Positions 48,901-59,838 of a stretch of 64,000 bases of DNA are shown here, in pieces (the stretch's first letter is position 1; each line of letters opens with the position of its first letter). Source of the stretch: Phycisphaerales bacterium. GTDB lineage: Bacteria; Planctomycetota; Phycisphaerae; Phycisphaerales; SM1A02. Where the stretch lies: the NCBI GenBank assembly GCA_009691805.1, contig SIAK01000003.1, positions 1-64,000 on the forward strand, in the 5' to 3' direction. The notes under the pieces were generated by a model. The model saw nothing but the letters and a program-made list of their open reading frames with translations, was not told the origin of the DNA and did no database searches. The translations under genes and the position numbers were made by a program.

Positions 48901-49523
48901 CTCGCATCTTCATCGTGCGTTTCAGTCTGCACTGCAGGACGCGCGGCAGCAGTGGGACGACCACCTTCCGTTGCAGGCGCGCCGTCCTTTTCTCGCTCTG
49001 GACGTCGACCACGTCCACCACGACGCCGACGTCGACGCTTGCCATCTGTCGCCGCATCCGTCGCGCCTTCAACAGTCGCAGCGGACGCATCCACTTCCGT
49101 CAATTCGTCGGTTGCGGCATCGTCAAGCTCGCTGCCTTCTGCGTTGTCGTCGTTTTCATCTTCCGCTGCGTCATGCTCATCGAGGAGATCGTGCGTTGTT
49201 TCGTCGGACACATCCGCGTCCTCCGCATCTTCCGTCGCTTCAGCGCGGAACGCAGTCGCGGCAGATTCCCATGCTTCGAGATTCCACTCATGCGCGGGCG
49301 GTTCATCGAGAAGCGCTGGGCTTGCGCCGGTCCACTCCGATGGATGTGCATCGCTCACTTCCGCATCATCAAGTTCAGGGACTCCAGCTTCCGCCAAAAA
49401 TTCTTCAACGCGTTCTTCTGCGCGTTTTTCGTCGCGTTCTCCTGCAACATCAGCTGCATCGATCTCGCGTTGTGTCTTGCTGCTGTTCTCTCGGGACTTT
49501 CCGTCGTTTTCGTACTCTGTCAT
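45990..49523 (-). CDS. rne: Ribonuclease E/G family protein with acidic N-terminal extension and Arg-rich C-terminal tail
   Basis: S1-like [95 protein letters not shown]; IF2_N-like segment near 46755-46910. Confidence 0.93.
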   Translation of the reverse strand: [1177 protein letters not shown]

Positions 49524-50069
49524 CAGACGCCTTCCTTCTGTGCATCAAGTGCAATGGCATTGCCAGCACTCGGGGTGGTCGTGTGGCAAGAATGCCAACG
49601 CCTCCCAATTGGGAAGTGGAGGGCCACAGAAGTTTGGGCGAGTCGAAGGTATTGCCCTGTGCTTCGCGTGCGCTCCGAGCGCACACATCAGGACGATGAA
49701 CGCTTCTGCAACGATCGAGTCGCGCAAAAGGTTCGATGCAGAGACGCTTCCGTGCGAGTGAGGAATGAATCCTTATCGCGCGCCGCCCAACATTCGCGCA
49801 AGCGTGTCGAGAGACGCGCTCGGCGGAGGGACGGATGAAGTGAGGAAGCGCGAACGCTTCTCGTTTCTGCATCCTTTCCGCGGCAGCCTCGCGAATTCTC
49901 GATGCGTGTCTCGTCCAAACTGGAGGAGCGATCGGGAGTTCGCAAAGGGCAATGCGCCACTCGCGCTGCTGCGGATACCGTTGACTTGCTCACCCAAAGT
50001 CGGGCGCATGCTCTATCGCGCACGCCCATGCTTCGTGGTCAGCCACATGTTCATTTTGACCCAAGGTTC

Positions 50070-51839
50070 CTACTCGGCTATCCAGCCAGCGAAGGACCCA
50101 GGATCAACTTTCCGAAGTTCATCGCGGAGGGTGTTGAGAACCTGCCGCTCAGAATCGAAGGAACCAACCCGGCGGGCTAGCTCTTCGCATTGTTCAACTG
50201 TCGTCGAGCGGATCACTCGCTTGATAAGCGGAATCTGACTCGGGACAAGGGAGAGTGTACGGAGCCCAAGCCCAATGAGCAACATCGTGTAAATCGCCTC
50301 GCCTGCGACTTCACCGCACAAAGAACAGTCGATGCCCGCGCGGCGAGCCGTGCGGACGACGGTTTTGACGAGGTAGAGCACAGCAGGGCTCGCACCTGAA
50401 TAGAGGTGCGCGACACGCTCATTGCCTCGATCGACCGCAAGCGTGTACTGGATGAGATCATTCGTGCCAATCGAGAAGAAGGAGACTTCTTTTGCGAAGG
50501 CGTTCGCCATCAGCGCCGCACTTGGCGTCTCGACCATGATGCCAATTGGAATGTTGGGGTCGTAACGAACGCCTTCTTCGGAGAGTTCCTCGCACACATC
50601 ATTGAAGATGAGTCGCGCTTGCCGCAATTCCATCACCGTAGAGACGAGTGGGAACATCAATTTCAACGGGCCAAACGCGCTGGCGCGGAGAATTGCTCGA
50701 AGTTGCGTCTTGAAGAGCGCTTTGTGTTGCAGGCAGTAACGAATCGAACGAAGTCCGAGGAACGGATTGCGTTCTGGTTCAGCCGCGCGTTGCTGCGTGT
50801 ACTTGTCGGCGCCAAGATCGAGCGTTCGAATCGTGCAAGGGCGACCCTTCAGCAATTCAATCGTGTGCTTGTACGCAGCGAACTGCTCTTCTTCTGTGGG
50901 TTCGTGATCGCTGGTGAGGAAGAGGAATTCTGTGCGATACAACCCAACGCCATCGCCGCCGTTGGCGAACACGCTCTCCACTTCATGCGGAAACTCAATG
51001 TTCCCGAGCAATTGAATGCGCGTGCCATCTTTCGTCACAGGCTCAAGCAGCGCAGTGTTGCGCAACATGCTGCGATAGACGGAAAAGCGTTCTTGCTGAA
51101 TCGTGTATTCCGCAATGGTGCGTGCGTCAGGGCGCACGATGATGACGCCTGTGTCGCCATCGATGATGACCATGTCACCGTCAGACACACGTCCCATGAC
51201 GCGGCTGCAACCAACGACGCAAGGAATCTCGATCGCGCGCGCGACGATCGAAGTGTGACTCGTGCGTCCTCCAAGGTCCGTCGCGATGCCGATCACCAGC
51301 GTGCGATCCATGCCGGCAGTCTGCGAAGGCGTCAGCTCGTGTGCGATGACGATCGTCGGTTCGGTCAGTGTTGCGATGCGGTTTTCATCTTCGCCCATGA
51401 GCTTCGCGAGCACGCGACGATCGAGATCGAGGACGTCATTCGCTTTCTGGCTGAACATCTCGCTGCCGAGCGCGCGAAACTGATCGGCGAGTTTTTGGAA
51501 CGCATCCGCAACAGCCATTTCTGCATTGACACGGTCGTCGCGAATGCGCGCGCGCATCGGTGCGAGGAGGGTGGGATCTTGCAACAGGCCGAGGTGAAAT
51601 CCGAAGATCTTCGCGGCATCCCGACCAATTTGCGCTTCAGTGCGATCACGCAGTACGCCAAGTTCATCCACTGCAGCGCGGAGCGCGTCGTCCAATCGTG
51701 CGACTTCGGCTTCAATCGCATCCGCTTCGATTTCGCGGCGCGGCACATGCGTCTCCGCATGACCGAGCACGATCGCTCTGCCCATGACGATCCCCGGGGA
51801 GACAGGGATGCCTTTGACGGATTGCATTCCAACGCGCAT
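50070..51839 (-). CDS. ptsI: Phosphoenolpyruvate-protein phosphotransferase (PTS enzyme I)
   Basis: GIPVSPGIVMGRAIVL; GGRTSHTSIVARAIEIPCVVG; LYRTEFLFL; GIMVETPSAALMANAFAKEVSFFSIGTNDLIQYTLAVDRGNE. Confidence 0.95.
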   Translation of the reverse strand: MRVGMQSVKGIPVSPGIVMGRAIVLGHAETHVPRREIEADAIEAEVARLDDALRAAVDELGVLRDRTEAQIGRDAAKIFGFHLGLLQDPTLLAPMRARIRDDRVNAEMAVADAFQKLADQFRALGSEMFSQKANDVLDLDRRVLAKLMGEDENRIATLTEPTIVIAHELTPSQTAGMDRTLVIGIATDLGGRTSHTSIVARAIEIPCVVGCSRVMGRVSDGDMVIIDGDTGVIIVRPDARTIAEYTIQQERFSVYRSMLRNTALLEPVTKDGTRIQLLGNIEFPHEVESVFANGGDGVGLYRTEFLFLTSDHEPTEEEQFAAYKHTIELLKGRPCTIRTLDLGADKYTQQRAAEPERNPFLGLRSIRYCLQHKALFKTQLRAILRASAFGPLKLMFPLVSTVMELRQARLIFNDVCEELSEEGVRYDPNIPIGIMVETPSAALMANAFAKEVSFFSIGTNDLIQYTLAVDRGNERVAHLYSGASPAVLYLVKTVVRTARRAGIDCSLCGEVAGEAIYTMLLIGLGLRTLSLVPSQIPLIKRVIRSTTVEQCEELARRVGSFDSERQVLNTLRDELRKVDPGSFAGWIAE

Positions 51840-52128
51840 GAGAAATGGATCCTACGGGATGCAGCCAAAGGGCGCGTGCCCTTCATGCACGAGGTTGGCG
51901 TTGCACAACCGTAGATTTCAGCGCGCCATACGTAGATCGCCGCGACTCGAATGAAGCGTAATTTTGGAGGCGCGATGTCTTCGGTCAATGGAGTAGCGCC
52001 AGTGGAGAACGAATGGCAGTCGCAGTTTGTGTTAGGATTTGGGGGTTGAGGCTTCTTGAGGAATTGAGGGAAGCGTGGCGTTGCTGATTGACCTTTTCTG
52101 TCAGGAAAACCGAAAGGAAAACTACTTT

Positions 52129-52797
52129 ATGTTTTGTCAAAAATGCGCAGCGGATACTCCGAGCGGTGCCCTCGCGTGCCCTAGTTGCGGTTTCGCAACC
52201 GCGTCCGCGAGTTCAACTGCAACAGAGGGGAACAAATTGAAAGTTGCTTGTCAGGATGCGCAGCGATCACTCACGCAGCTCGCGCAAAATCCCGTCGGAA
52301 GTTTGTCCACCGTGTTCGAGAGTCTCGGACAGTCTCGAGCGATGGGAGTTGGAATCGCATTCGGTGTGCTCTTCGCGTTCTGCATCGCATTCAGTCTGTA
52401 TCGCCTTGTGCCTAACTACGGAGAGTCTCATGGGTTTGGTCGCTTCATGGAGTTTCTCCTCGTCGCAGCCGTGCCATTCATCGGACTCGCGGCAGCGAGT
52501 TTTTGCATCCAGTCGGCGTGTCGAAGTGTTGGTGGGGCGGCAGCAGCTGCATTCATCGCGGGATCGGCACTGCTTCCATTTGGTCTGGTCGCTGTTCTGG
52601 CGGCGATTCTTGGTCTCGCAAACATGGAGGTAGTCGGCGTCGCAGCATTTTTCTGCTGCTGCCTCAGCATTGTGATGCTGTTCGTCAGCCTCACTCGGAT
52701 CTGCGCGATTTCAGACCGAGCAGCCACCATTTCACTCCCCGTGATGCTGCTCGCAGCCGCGTGGTTGTCGAAGATTATGTATACGGCAATGCAGTAG
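52129..52797 (+). CDS. Zinc-ribbon membrane protein
   Basis: MFCQKCAADTPSGALACPSCGFA followed by several transmembrane segments; start 52129. Confidence 0.75.
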   Translation: MFCQKCAADTPSGALACPSCGFATASASSTATEGNKLKVACQDAQRSLTQLAQNPVGSLSTVFESLGQSRAMGVGIAFGVLFAFCIAFSLYRLVPNYGESHGFGRFMEFLLVAAVPFIGLAAASFCIQSACRSVGGAAAAAFIAGSALLPFGLVAVLAAILGLANMEVVGVAAFFCCCLSIVMLFVSLTRICAISDRAATISLPVMLLAAAWLSKIMYTAMQ

Positions 52798-52833
52798 GTT
52801 CATCACTTCGACGGGAGCTGGTCGAACACAGAA

Positions 52834-52875
52834 GAAGGGCGCGTAGAGACGGTTTTCGGTTTCTACGCGCCCTTC
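52834..52875. terminator. Hairpin between convergent genes, probably bidirectional terminator
   Basis: gaagggcgcgtaga ... tctacgcgcccttc, 14-bp stem. Confidence 0.75.
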
Positions 52876-52905
52876 ATTTACTGGAGGGTGGTTGGTGTAG
52901 GTTGC

Positions 52906-54807
<1,902 letters not shown>

Positions 54808-55028
54808 AAGTGTGAATTCCTTTTCGCCTTGGGGTTGCCAAGAGCGAGCTCTCGAGAAGGCAACTCGAATGCCAACTTCGCGAGTGCGATTCGCCGCTTA
54901 AACGCTACGTCGTGTGCGTCGGAATGCGCCGCGATCGGAATTCACCTGCCAATCTGGCACGGGTGCGCTCCGGCGACGCATCGCTGCTACAACCTCCATC
55001 CTGATTCCCGTCCAATCGCGCCTTACTT

Positions 55029-56018
55029 ATGACTGCCCACTCCAAGACTTTTCTCGATCACGCGCCTTACGGGATTCTCGTGGACGCGATAGAACGGTGG
55101 GCCGTTGCAGCCCAGTCGCTGCGCGAGTCATTGACCGAATCAGCGATCGCGCGGAAGTCTGACGGTTCCATCGTGACGGCGGTGGACGTGGCCATACAGG
55201 CACTCGCGCTCGACCTGTTGGCGAGCATCGATGATGCGCCGGCGCTTGCGGAAGAAACCGCAGATTCACTGCATGCACTCGCAGGCGGTCTCGGTGTTGT
55301 CATGGAGGTGTTGCGTGCGCTTGAACCAACTTCACGGATCACCGAGCAGAGTTTTCTTCCCTCACTTGTGCAACGCATTGCGCGAGGAACGGAAGACCGC
55401 TTCTGGATTCTCGATCCCATCGACGGCACTCGCAGTTTCGTGCGCGGCGGGCATTGGTGCGTCTGCCTCGCGCTCGTGGAACAGGGCGCGCTGGAGTTTG
55501 CGGTGAACGCGCTTCCGACGGTGGAACATGGCGTGACGCAGGCGGCAGTTCGCGGTCGTGGTTCATTCGAGCGTCCGATTTCGATCCGCGAGAAGTCCGA
55601 TTGGAAACGCCTGCAATCGCGTGATTCGATGCAGATGACTGTGCGCGTTGCAAGTGCGCCGAGTTCGAACGCGAGGTCTGCCTGGCGCGCGCGTGTTCTT
55701 GCGTGCGCTGCCTCTCGCGACATGCGTGTCGATTGGGTCGACGCAGAGAGTCAGGCGAAGTATGCGCTCGTGGCACGAGGTGATGCGGATCTTGTCTTGA
55801 CACCGCAGAGCGCGGGCGGCGCGGCACTTTGGGATCACGCGGGCGGCGCGCTGATCGCAGTCGAAGCGGGAGCGCGCGCGATGAGCTTTGATGGAAGCGC
55901 GATCGCATGGAATGTCGGACGCGATGTTGGTATGAAAGGCGGGCTCGCGGTGGGCACATCGAGGGCACTGCCACTCGCGGAGTCTCTCGCGACGAACGCT
56001 GCGGAGCAATCGACTTGA
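55029..56018 (+). CDS. 3'(2'),5'-bisphosphate nucleotidase / inositol monophosphatase family
   Basis: DGSIVTAVDVAIQALAL; RFWILDPIDGTRSFVRGGHWCVCLALVEQG; ALWDHAGGALIAVEAG. Confidence 0.9.
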   Translation: MTAHSKTFLDHAPYGILVDAIERWAVAAQSLRESLTESAIARKSDGSIVTAVDVAIQALALDLLASIDDAPALAEETADSLHALAGGLGVVMEVLRALEPTSRITEQSFLPSLVQRIARGTEDRFWILDPIDGTRSFVRGGHWCVCLALVEQGALEFAVNALPTVEHGVTQAAVRGRGSFERPISIREKSDWKRLQSRDSMQMTVRVASAPSSNARSAWRARVLACAASRDMRVDWVDAESQAKYALVARGDADLVLTPQSAGGAALWDHAGGALIAVEAGARAMSFDGSAIAWNVGRDVGMKGGLAVGTSRALPLAESLATNAAEQST

Positions 56019-56956
56019 GTGGATTCGATCGCGTGCTGCTGTTCTTCGCGCGCGCCGCTGCACTCCTTGCGATCACGGTTGTCGCCGCATTTCTCGTCTC
56101 CGAGTTACTCACGGATCGCATCGCGAATTTGCAAGCGTTGTGGTGGTTGCCTCGACGCTGGTTCGCGCTTTCTTGCGTGGCGTTTTGCATTCTCGTCGTC
56201 GGATTTCAACGGAAGTCGAAGCTCGCGTGGTCGCTGCTTGGATTCGCACTCGTCCTCGCGCTTCGCAGCGTGCTCCTTGATTGGGGAGGTGCGAAGCCTC
56301 GGCCCGCGGGAAGTTTTCGCCTCGTGCATTGGAACGCATCCGCACCTGCTTCCCGCACCGCGCAATCGGCGATTGCATCGTTGCTTCGCGCGGATGCGGA
56401 TGTGATTGTGCTTACAGATCCAGGCGCGCTGCTTCGTGATGGCAACGCGCAATTGTTTAGTGCAGCGGGGTATGAACTGGTGCGCGCGGGCCGATTCGCA
56501 GCACTCGCTCGCGTGCCCATCGTGGAAGCGATGCCGTTGCTCGCGCAGGATGGTCGTCACGTCTCAAAGTTTGTCGTCGAAGCGCTCGCCCATCGACTCG
56601 TGATTGAAGCTCTCGATTTTCCATCCTCCATGGATGTTCCTCGTTACGCGCTTGCGGAGAGCGTCAAACGCGATCTTGCATCGCTCCGCGCTGACACGCC
56701 TGACATCGCGGTGGGCGATTTCAATATTCCGCGGGGAAGTGCATCTCTCGGCGCGCTCTATCCAGGCTTTCGCGAATCGTTCAGCGAAAGCGGCAGCGGT
56801 TGGGGCGCGACCTTTCCACGACACGCGCCGGTCTTTCACATTGACCTAACACTCATTGGCGCACGATGGACTTCGGTGCGAAGCGCAGTCGTCGACCCCG
56901 GCAGTGGTCGGCACGCATTTCAGGTTGTCGATCTGGTTCCCGCAGATGCGCCGTAA
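56015..56956 (+). CDS. Membrane-anchored endonuclease/exonuclease/phosphatase family protein
   Basis: Three N-terminal TM segments, then RLVHWNASAPAS..., DIAVGDFNIPRGSASLG, IDLTLI; TTG start overlapping the upstream TGA. Confidence 0.8.
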   Translation: MSGFDRVLLFFARAAALLAITVVAAFLVSELLTDRIANLQALWWLPRRWFALSCVAFCILVVGFQRKSKLAWSLLGFALVLALRSVLLDWGGAKPRPAGSFRLVHWNASAPASRTAQSAIASLLRADADVIVLTDPGALLRDGNAQLFSAAGYELVRAGRFAALARVPIVEAMPLLAQDGRHVSKFVVEALAHRLVIEALDFPSSMDVPRYALAESVKRDLASLRADTPDIAVGDFNIPRGSASLGALYPGFRESFSESGSGWGATFPRHAPVFHIDLTLIGARWTSVRSAVVDPGSGRHAFQVVDLVPADAP

Positions 56957-56962
56957 AACGCA

Positions 56963-57775
56963 TCAATCTTGCGGCGTCTGATCGATGCGCTTCCAAATCG
57001 CAAGATACAACTCAAGCATGGGTGGCGGCGGAGCGGAATCGTCATCGGCAGAAGGGGTGTTGGACACCACGAATTGACCCGCGTCGACCCACCAATCCAC
57101 CGAGCCGTCACCCTTCAATCGATTGGATCCGGTGCGATGATTGAAGTCGGTTCGCGTTCGGAATCCATCGGCGAGAAGGATCGTGCGGGAGCCAAGCGGA
57201 TCAGAACGGCGGCGCGGACGAAGTATATCTGTGTAGTCCATATCGCCGCGATACTGATAGTTGGAGAAGACCCGTTGTGAGAACGAGGCATGCGCAAACT
57301 CAGGCACGTATCGTTCGTAGTCATGGTGCCCGTGATGCGATGGGCAATAGAGACAGCGTTCATCGGTGACGTAGCCACCCATTCGCGAAAGCAACAAACC
57401 CAATCCATCTAGCTTCGCTTCGCCATTCGAAACTGATGTCGTGAGGCACAGCATTTCGCCGATGCGCGGCGAGGTTGTCGGTGCATAGGATGATGGCGGA
57501 AGTCGATTGTTCCAATCGTCCGCGTAGGTGATCAGCCCCGCTCCGATTTGCCGCATATTGTTCAGGCATTCGAGGCGCGCACCTGCGCGTCGCGCCTGAC
57601 TGAGCGCTGGCATCAACATCGAGGTAAGAATCACAACGATACTGATGACGACCAAAAACTCAACGAGTGTAAATGCGCGCGTGTTGCGTCCGCGGCGGGC
57701 GGATTTCTTGCAGAAGCAGAATGGCGGAGATAGGGGTGGAGATAGGGGCAACGCTACCGTTCGTAGCGTGTGCAT
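56963..57775 (-). CDS. Pseudopilin-like protein with prepilin-type N-terminus (DUF1559-type)
   Basis: RAFTLVEFLVVISIVVILTSMLMPALSQARRAGARLECLNNMRQIGAGLITYADDWNNRLPP. Confidence 0.88.
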   Translation of the reverse strand: MHTLRTVALPLSPPLSPPFCFCKKSARRGRNTRAFTLVEFLVVISIVVILTSMLMPALSQARRAGARLECLNNMRQIGAGLITYADDWNNRLPPSSYAPTTSPRIGEMLCLTTSVSNGEAKLDGLGLLLSRMGGYVTDERCLYCPSHHGHHDYERYVPEFAHASFSQRVFSNYQYRGDMDYTDILRPRRRSDPLGSRTILLADGFRTRTDFNHRTGSNRLKGDGSVDWWVDAGQFVVSNTPSADDDSAPPPPMLELYLAIWKRIDQTPQD

Positions 57776-58030
57776 CGCAGAGGGATGTGGATCCAGGTAG
57801 TGAGTCACCGAGGAAACGCCTTTACTCAAATTCGAATCTCAAACAGATCCGAGTTCAGCGCCTTGCGCCTCTCAGAGTAACCCAGAAACGGACGCTTTGG
57901 CAGGAAATGATGCGAATCGGCACTCGAGAGTGGTAAAATTCCCACGCTTCCTCTTCTCCATGCATCAGAAGCACCGAGAATGCTGAAGCGGCCCGCCTCG
58001 CTCAAACCTCTGAACTTTGCGTAGATCTCC

Positions 58031-58624
58031 ATGCAACCCGATTCAACCAATCCCGATCCGACCAGCGACGATTGGCGGCTGATGCAAGAAGTCGCCAGCG
58101 GCGATGAACGGGCGGTTGGTGAGTTGTACGACCGATTTGGAGCTCTCGTTTACAAATCCTGCCGGCAGGTGCTGTATTCGGCTGCGGAATCAGAAGACGC
58201 CTCGCAGGAGGTTTTTGTGCGGTTGTGGCGAACTGCGGACCGTTTCGATCCGCATCGAGCAAAGCTTGTGACGTGGGTCATGCTCATCACCCGCCGGTTA
58301 CTCATCGACCGGCTTCGGAAACAAACTGTTCGTGCAGAGCGACTCGGTGTGGACGAGATTGGGATCAAGCTGCAAGATCCGAACAAGACTGCGAAAGAGC
58401 AGGAGAGTTCACTAGAGGAGCGCGCGAAGTTGGCGCATCGACTGCGCGATCTTCCGGACCTGCAGCGCGCGGTTATCGAGCGCGCGTATCTGCACGGATT
58501 CAGTCTGCGTGAGATCGCGACTCAATTGGAGACCCCGTTAGGAACTGTTAAAAGTGCGCTGAGTCGCGGACTTGGGAAGCTCCGCGAGCGCGCGCTGAAT
58601 GATCGAGGAAGTGGCCGCGTATGA
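58031..58624 (+). CDS. ECF-type RNA polymerase sigma factor
   Basis: DERAVGELYDRFGALVYKSCRQVLYSAAESEDASQEVFVRLWRTADRFDPHRAKLVTWVMLITRRLLIDRLR; LPDLQRAVIERAYLHGFSLREIATQLETPLGTVKSALSRGLGKLRE. Confidence 0.96.
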   Translation: MQPDSTNPDPTSDDWRLMQEVASGDERAVGELYDRFGALVYKSCRQVLYSAAESEDASQEVFVRLWRTADRFDPHRAKLVTWVMLITRRLLIDRLRKQTVRAERLGVDEIGIKLQDPNKTAKEQESSLEERAKLAHRLRDLPDLQRAVIERAYLHGFSLREIATQLETPLGTVKSALSRGLGKLRERALNDRGSGRV

Positions 58625-58807
58625 GCAAATGCAAACTCGTGCATGGGTTCTGCACTCGAGGAGATGCTGATTTCACGCCATTTTGGTCGATCTCGCTGCA
58701 GCGATGGAACAGGTTCGAGAGATTTCCGTATTGGAAAACATGGAGCACTTGCGCTCGAGCAGGCTAGATGACGACTGCGCAGCGCGCAGCTGGAATGTAT
58801 TGAGATC

Positions 58808-59725
58808 ATGACGGATCGAACGCGAATAGAAGAAGCAGCAATGACGAATTCAGAATACTTCAATCGCGACCAACTGCTCGAGCATGCATTGCTCGACGCA
58901 CATGGCTTGCTCGACGAAGTCGATACCGCGCGATTCTCGCGAGGCTTTCAGCAAGCGACGCCACAGTTGCAAGCAGAGATTGTTCGGATCCAAGAAATCG
59001 CTGCGACGATTCCAGAGTTTCAGACGAGCGAGTCGCCCGTACCGTCGTTGCGGCTGCGAACCATTGCCCGCGTCATGCACGCGGCGGAAGAAGCGGCACG
59101 CCCTGCGACGATCGCGCGCATTGGCCGAGACGAAAAGCGCGAAGTCACGCGCGAGATGAGCAACGCCTCAGGTCACACAGTTTCCGAGGAGTTGGGCGCA
59201 CTGCGAGGAGAGATTGCACAGCGCACGCGAGCGCCGTTTGCGCAATCTTTCTGGCGCGCAGCTGCGCTCTTTTTCGCAGCAGGACTGGCCGTCACGCTGT
59301 GGTTCAACGCGCGCAGCATCGAGAGTATTCGCGTGCTTGCGGAAGCAGTGAATAGCAATCGATTCAATCAAGAGATTGCCCACCTTGCGGAACTTGCGCC
59401 TGGCTTTGAAGGGCATGATTTCAATGGGTCGACGCCGTATCTGTTGAGCGCAACAGCCGCAGGCGGCAAGGCGAGCGGCGTTCTTTATCTCGATGCGAGT
59501 TCAGGCACGATCGCGATCGTGGCGTTTGGCTTAAAGGAAGGCGCGACGCTCGTGCTCCGCACGAAAGATGAATCGGGTGCGGTGCACAACATCGGAACCT
59601 GTGTTGCGAGCAAGGGTGCTTGTGCTGGCTATTTCGCGAGCATCCCCGCGGCGGATTTCGGCAAGGTCTTCGAACTGGCCGCGGCGAACGGCGACGTGGT
59701 GCTGCGCGTTCGATCGAATGTGTGA
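58808..59725 (+). CDS. Anti-sigma factor, RskA-like
   Basis: Downstream of the ECF sigma gene; central TM WRAAALFFAAGLAVTLWF; C-terminal domain ASSGTIAIVAFGLKEGATLVLRTKDESGAVHNIGTC. Confidence 0.75.
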   Translation: MTDRTRIEEAAMTNSEYFNRDQLLEHALLDAHGLLDEVDTARFSRGFQQATPQLQAEIVRIQEIAATIPEFQTSESPVPSLRLRTIARVMHAAEEAARPATIARIGRDEKREVTREMSNASGHTVSEELGALRGEIAQRTRAPFAQSFWRAAALFFAAGLAVTLWFNARSIESIRVLAEAVNSNRFNQEIAHLAELAPGFEGHDFNGSTPYLLSATAAGGKASGVLYLDASSGTIAIVAFGLKEGATLVLRTKDESGAVHNIGTCVASKGACAGYFASIPAADFGKVFELAAANGDVVLRVRSNV

Positions 59726-59766
59726 TCGGACAAGAACACGCGCATCACGCGCTGGTGTTTCAAGAA

Positions 59767-59793
59767 CAAACCCGCTTTATAGAGCGGGTTTTT
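59767..59793 (+). terminator. Intrinsic terminator after the anti-sigma gene
   Basis: aaacccgct-ttatag-agcgggttttt. Confidence 0.85.
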
Positions 59794-59838
59794 CATTGCA
59801 TTTGTAGAGCGTGACTGAACAGCCGTTCTGTCGCTGTA

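Noticed and set aside
47958-49838. 626-aa plus-strand ORF opposite RNase E/G
   Set aside because: Antisense shadow ORF of a clearly coding GC-rich gene; composition is not protein-like.
49524-50069. Small ORFs (for example 49773..50009 minus) between rne and ptsI
   Set aside because: No motifs, unlikely composition and no convincing ribosome-binding site.
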